DNA from: Spirochaetes bacterium RIFOXYC1_FULL_54_7
GTDB taxonomy: Bacteria > Spirochaetota > Spirochaetia > Treponematales > UBA12059
Assembly: GCA_001830645.1 (NCBI GenBank)
Contig: MIBM01000114.1
Coordinates: 1-7,900 of the forward strand
Length of the DNA: 7,900 nucleotides
Reading direction: 5' to 3'
Part shown: in pieces, positions 6,788 through 7,900 of the stretch
Numbering within the stretch: position 1 is the stretch's first letter
Layout of the letters: every line of letters starts with the position of its first letter
The notes under the pieces: generated by a model
What the model saw: only the letters and a program-made list of their open reading frames with translations
Database searches by the model: none
What the model was told of the DNA's origin: nothing
Translations under genes and position numbers: made by a program

Positions 6788-7358
6788 AGCCTATGACTCC
6801 AGTCTGCACAAAGGTCACACCGGTAAGGAAGCGGCTCCTGTCTATGGTCCAGCGGGCCACAGGTGATACATTGGCCGAAGCGGATAGATCCAGTACTCCC
6901 AAGTCAAGATTCAGTCCCAGACCCACTGCGAAGTCCATAATCGCCTCGGTGGTTTTTATATCCATGAACCAGGATGTATCTTCAAGCAATCCGACACCTG
7001 TCTCAATCAGACGTACGATGGCATGGCCCTATCCATACTCATACCTACCCAAGGCATCGGCAGTGATCCTTGCAGGTCCTGCGGAAAGACCAGTGGACAC
7101 TTCCACCCTGCCGACTGTGGCATTCCGGTAGGAATCCCCGAAGACCGGCCCTCCGTACAGCTCCATTTCGGAGGCTGCGACAAGGTATCTGTCATTGTAG
7201 CCTTCTGCCCTCACACGCAGCCAAGGCGGCAGGGCAAGCACGATTTCCATGCGTTCACCGACGGTACCCATACTCGTAGGAGCCAGGCCGACATCACCGG
7301 TCAATACTGGCCCATCAGGCCATGATGGTTTTGCCATGAAATCCACTAACCAATTCAT
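6747..7358 (-). pseudogene. Degraded, possibly beta-barrel outer-membrane protein gene, cut by the IS3 element
   Basis: One minus-strand frame runs from an ATG at 7358 to 6747, broken only by a TAG at 7031-7029 (codon 110). Reading through that stop gives protein-like sequence on both sides (GRYEYG, stop, GHAIVRLIETGVG), as if a Tyr codon TAC had become TAG. About 190 codons precede the IS border at 6787; the last 13 or so codons are IS sequence. The translation alternates polar and apolar residues in aromatic, Gly-rich strands (for example MDFAVGLGLNLDLGVLDLSA), which suggests an outer-membrane barrel. There is no signal peptide, and an in-frame stop lies about 30 nt upstream of the ATG, so the 5' end may also be lost. 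GGAGG sits just before the ATG. The family is not recognised; the barrel assignment is an inference. Confidence 0.5.
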
Positions 7359-7387
7359 TTGACCCTCCGCCAGACTTCCACTATGCT
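7359..7387 (+). promoter_or_regulatory. Candidate promoter of ltaE
   Basis: TTGACC at 7359-7364 is followed after 17 nt by TATGCT at 7382-7387, matching the consensus at 5 and 4 of 6 positions. Transcription would begin near 7394, leaving a very short leader before the ribosome binding site at 7400. It directly abuts the ATG of the divergent broken gene at 7358. Confidence 0.45.
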
Positions 7388-7399
7388 ACCGCAACACAC

Positions 7400-7405
7400 A
7401 GGAGG
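7400..7405 (+). promoter_or_regulatory. Ribosome binding site that decides the ltaE start
   Basis: AGGAGG lies 5 nt before the in-frame TTG at 7411 but 14 nt before the in-frame ATG at 7420. The spacing favours the TTG. Confidence 0.6.
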
Positions 7406-7410
7406 ATCAG

Positions 7411-7900
7411 TTGAACACCATGGATTACATCGATTTGCGAAGTGACACAGTTACCTGGCCCACGGATGCGATGCGGAAGGCCATGGCGTCCGCCAGGGTC
7501 GGCGATGATGTGTATGGTGACGATCCTACGGTCATCGAACTGGAGGCCCTGGCTGCAGAACTGACAGGCAAGGAAGCGTCCCTGCTGGTCCCTTCGGGCA
7601 CCTTCGGCAACCAGTTGGCCCTCTTTACCCACTGTCCCAGGGGCAGTGAAGTGATACTGGACGAAAACTGCCACATCGTGCAGCATGAGGCTGGTGGAGC
7701 ATCGGTCATTGCTGGCGTGCAATTGCGTACTGTCGCGACAGCCCGTGGCTGCCTGAGCAGGGATGATGTTGCATCACGTATACGCGGAACCGACATCCAC
7801 TATCCGCCGACCTCCCTGGTCTGCCTTGAGAACGCTCACTCCAACGGCCGGGTGTTTTCTCTACAGGAAATGGACGAGGCTGCAGGAACAGCGCAATCGG
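7411..7900 (+). CDS. ltaE: Low-specificity L-threonine aldolase (partial, runs off right edge)
   Basis: This PLP-dependent cytoplasmic enzyme of fold type I cleaves L-threonine or allo-threonine to glycine and acetaldehyde, and can run in reverse. The 163 codons visible are the N-terminal half. From the TTG start, the hallmark IDLRSDTVTWPT lies at residues 7-18 and VGDDVYGDDPTV at 30-41. The cofactor phosphate-binding SGTFGNQ is at 62-68, H88 matches the ring-stacking histidine, and LENAHSNG follows near residue 140. The lysine that binds PLP lies beyond the window. Similarity to E. coli LtaE continues without gaps I can detect. TTG at 7411 fits the ribosome binding site better than ATG at 7420; the difference is three residues. 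It is divergent from the broken barrel-like gene and shows no link to the transporter operon beyond proximity. Confidence 0.96.
   Translation, partial: MNTMDYIDLRSDTVTWPTDAMRKAMASARVGDDVYGDDPTVIELEALAAELTGKEASLLVPSGTFGNQLALFTHCPRGSEVILDENCHIVQHEAGGASVIAGVQLRTVATARGCLSRDDVASRIRGTDIHYPPTSLVCLENAHSNGRVFSLQEMDEAAGTAQS

Noticed and set aside
6757..7131. Plus-strand frame of 124 codons
   Set aside because: It is antisense to the barrel-like frame, has low-complexity Ser/Thr/Pro composition and no ribosome binding site, and begins inside the IS end.
7381..7796. Two minus-strand frames of 113 and 123 codons
   Set aside because: They are shadows of ltaE, which is unmistakable on the plus strand.
1..7900. 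CRISPR array, tRNA or rRNA genes, riboswitch, prophage attachment sites
   Set aside because: No regularly spaced repeats, tRNA-like cloverleaf with TTCRA arm, rRNA signature or known riboswitch core was seen on reading either strand.

Overview
The window has mid-range base composition, strong AAGGGG/GGAGG-type ribosome binding sites and a YesN-type response regulator. It also carries a degraded gene that reads like an outer-membrane beta-barrel. Together these suggest a diderm bacterium with Firmicutes-like two-component regulators; a spirochaete (Spirochaetia) is my best guess. This is inference only, because no rRNA or other phylogenetic marker is present.

Layout, left to right. Bases 1-168 hold no assignable gene, only two weak hairpins and the ribosome binding site of the first gene. 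Bases 169-1767 (+) encode a complete receiver/AraC response regulator. Bases 1768-2047 have no confident gene, but one minus-strand frame stays open through them. Bases 2049-2130 hold a near-consensus promoter embedded in AT-rich dyads. It drives 2140-3243 (+), a long ArsR-type regulator with a cysteine-bearing N-terminal region, followed 13 nt later by a probable 75-codon small protein (3257-3484) whose end overlaps the next gene tail to tail. On the minus strand, an MFS transporter (5938-4748) and an M20D/AbgB-like amidohydrolase (4715-3411) form a two-gene operon. Bases 5996-6787 are an IS3-family element with recognisable long terminal inverted repeats and a transposase reduced by a large internal deletion. 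It cuts off the 3' end of a degraded minus-strand gene (7358 to about 6788) that also carries an in-frame TAG. Divergent from that remnant, low-specificity L-threonine aldolase (ltaE) starts at 7411 and runs off the right edge.

How the parts may work together. The transporter and amidohydrolase probably import an N-acyl or dipeptide-like amide compound and cleave it in the cytoplasm. Before the IS insertion, the barrel-like gene lay just upstream of the transporter on the same strand, so an older outer-membrane/inner-membrane/hydrolase uptake cluster is plausible. The ArsR-type gene looks autoregulated. No link from its operator to the transporter operon is visible. I see no clearly novel system. 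The most unusual items are the long Cys-containing ArsR protein with its small downstream partner, the non-autonomous IS3 derivative, and the doubly broken barrel-like gene.
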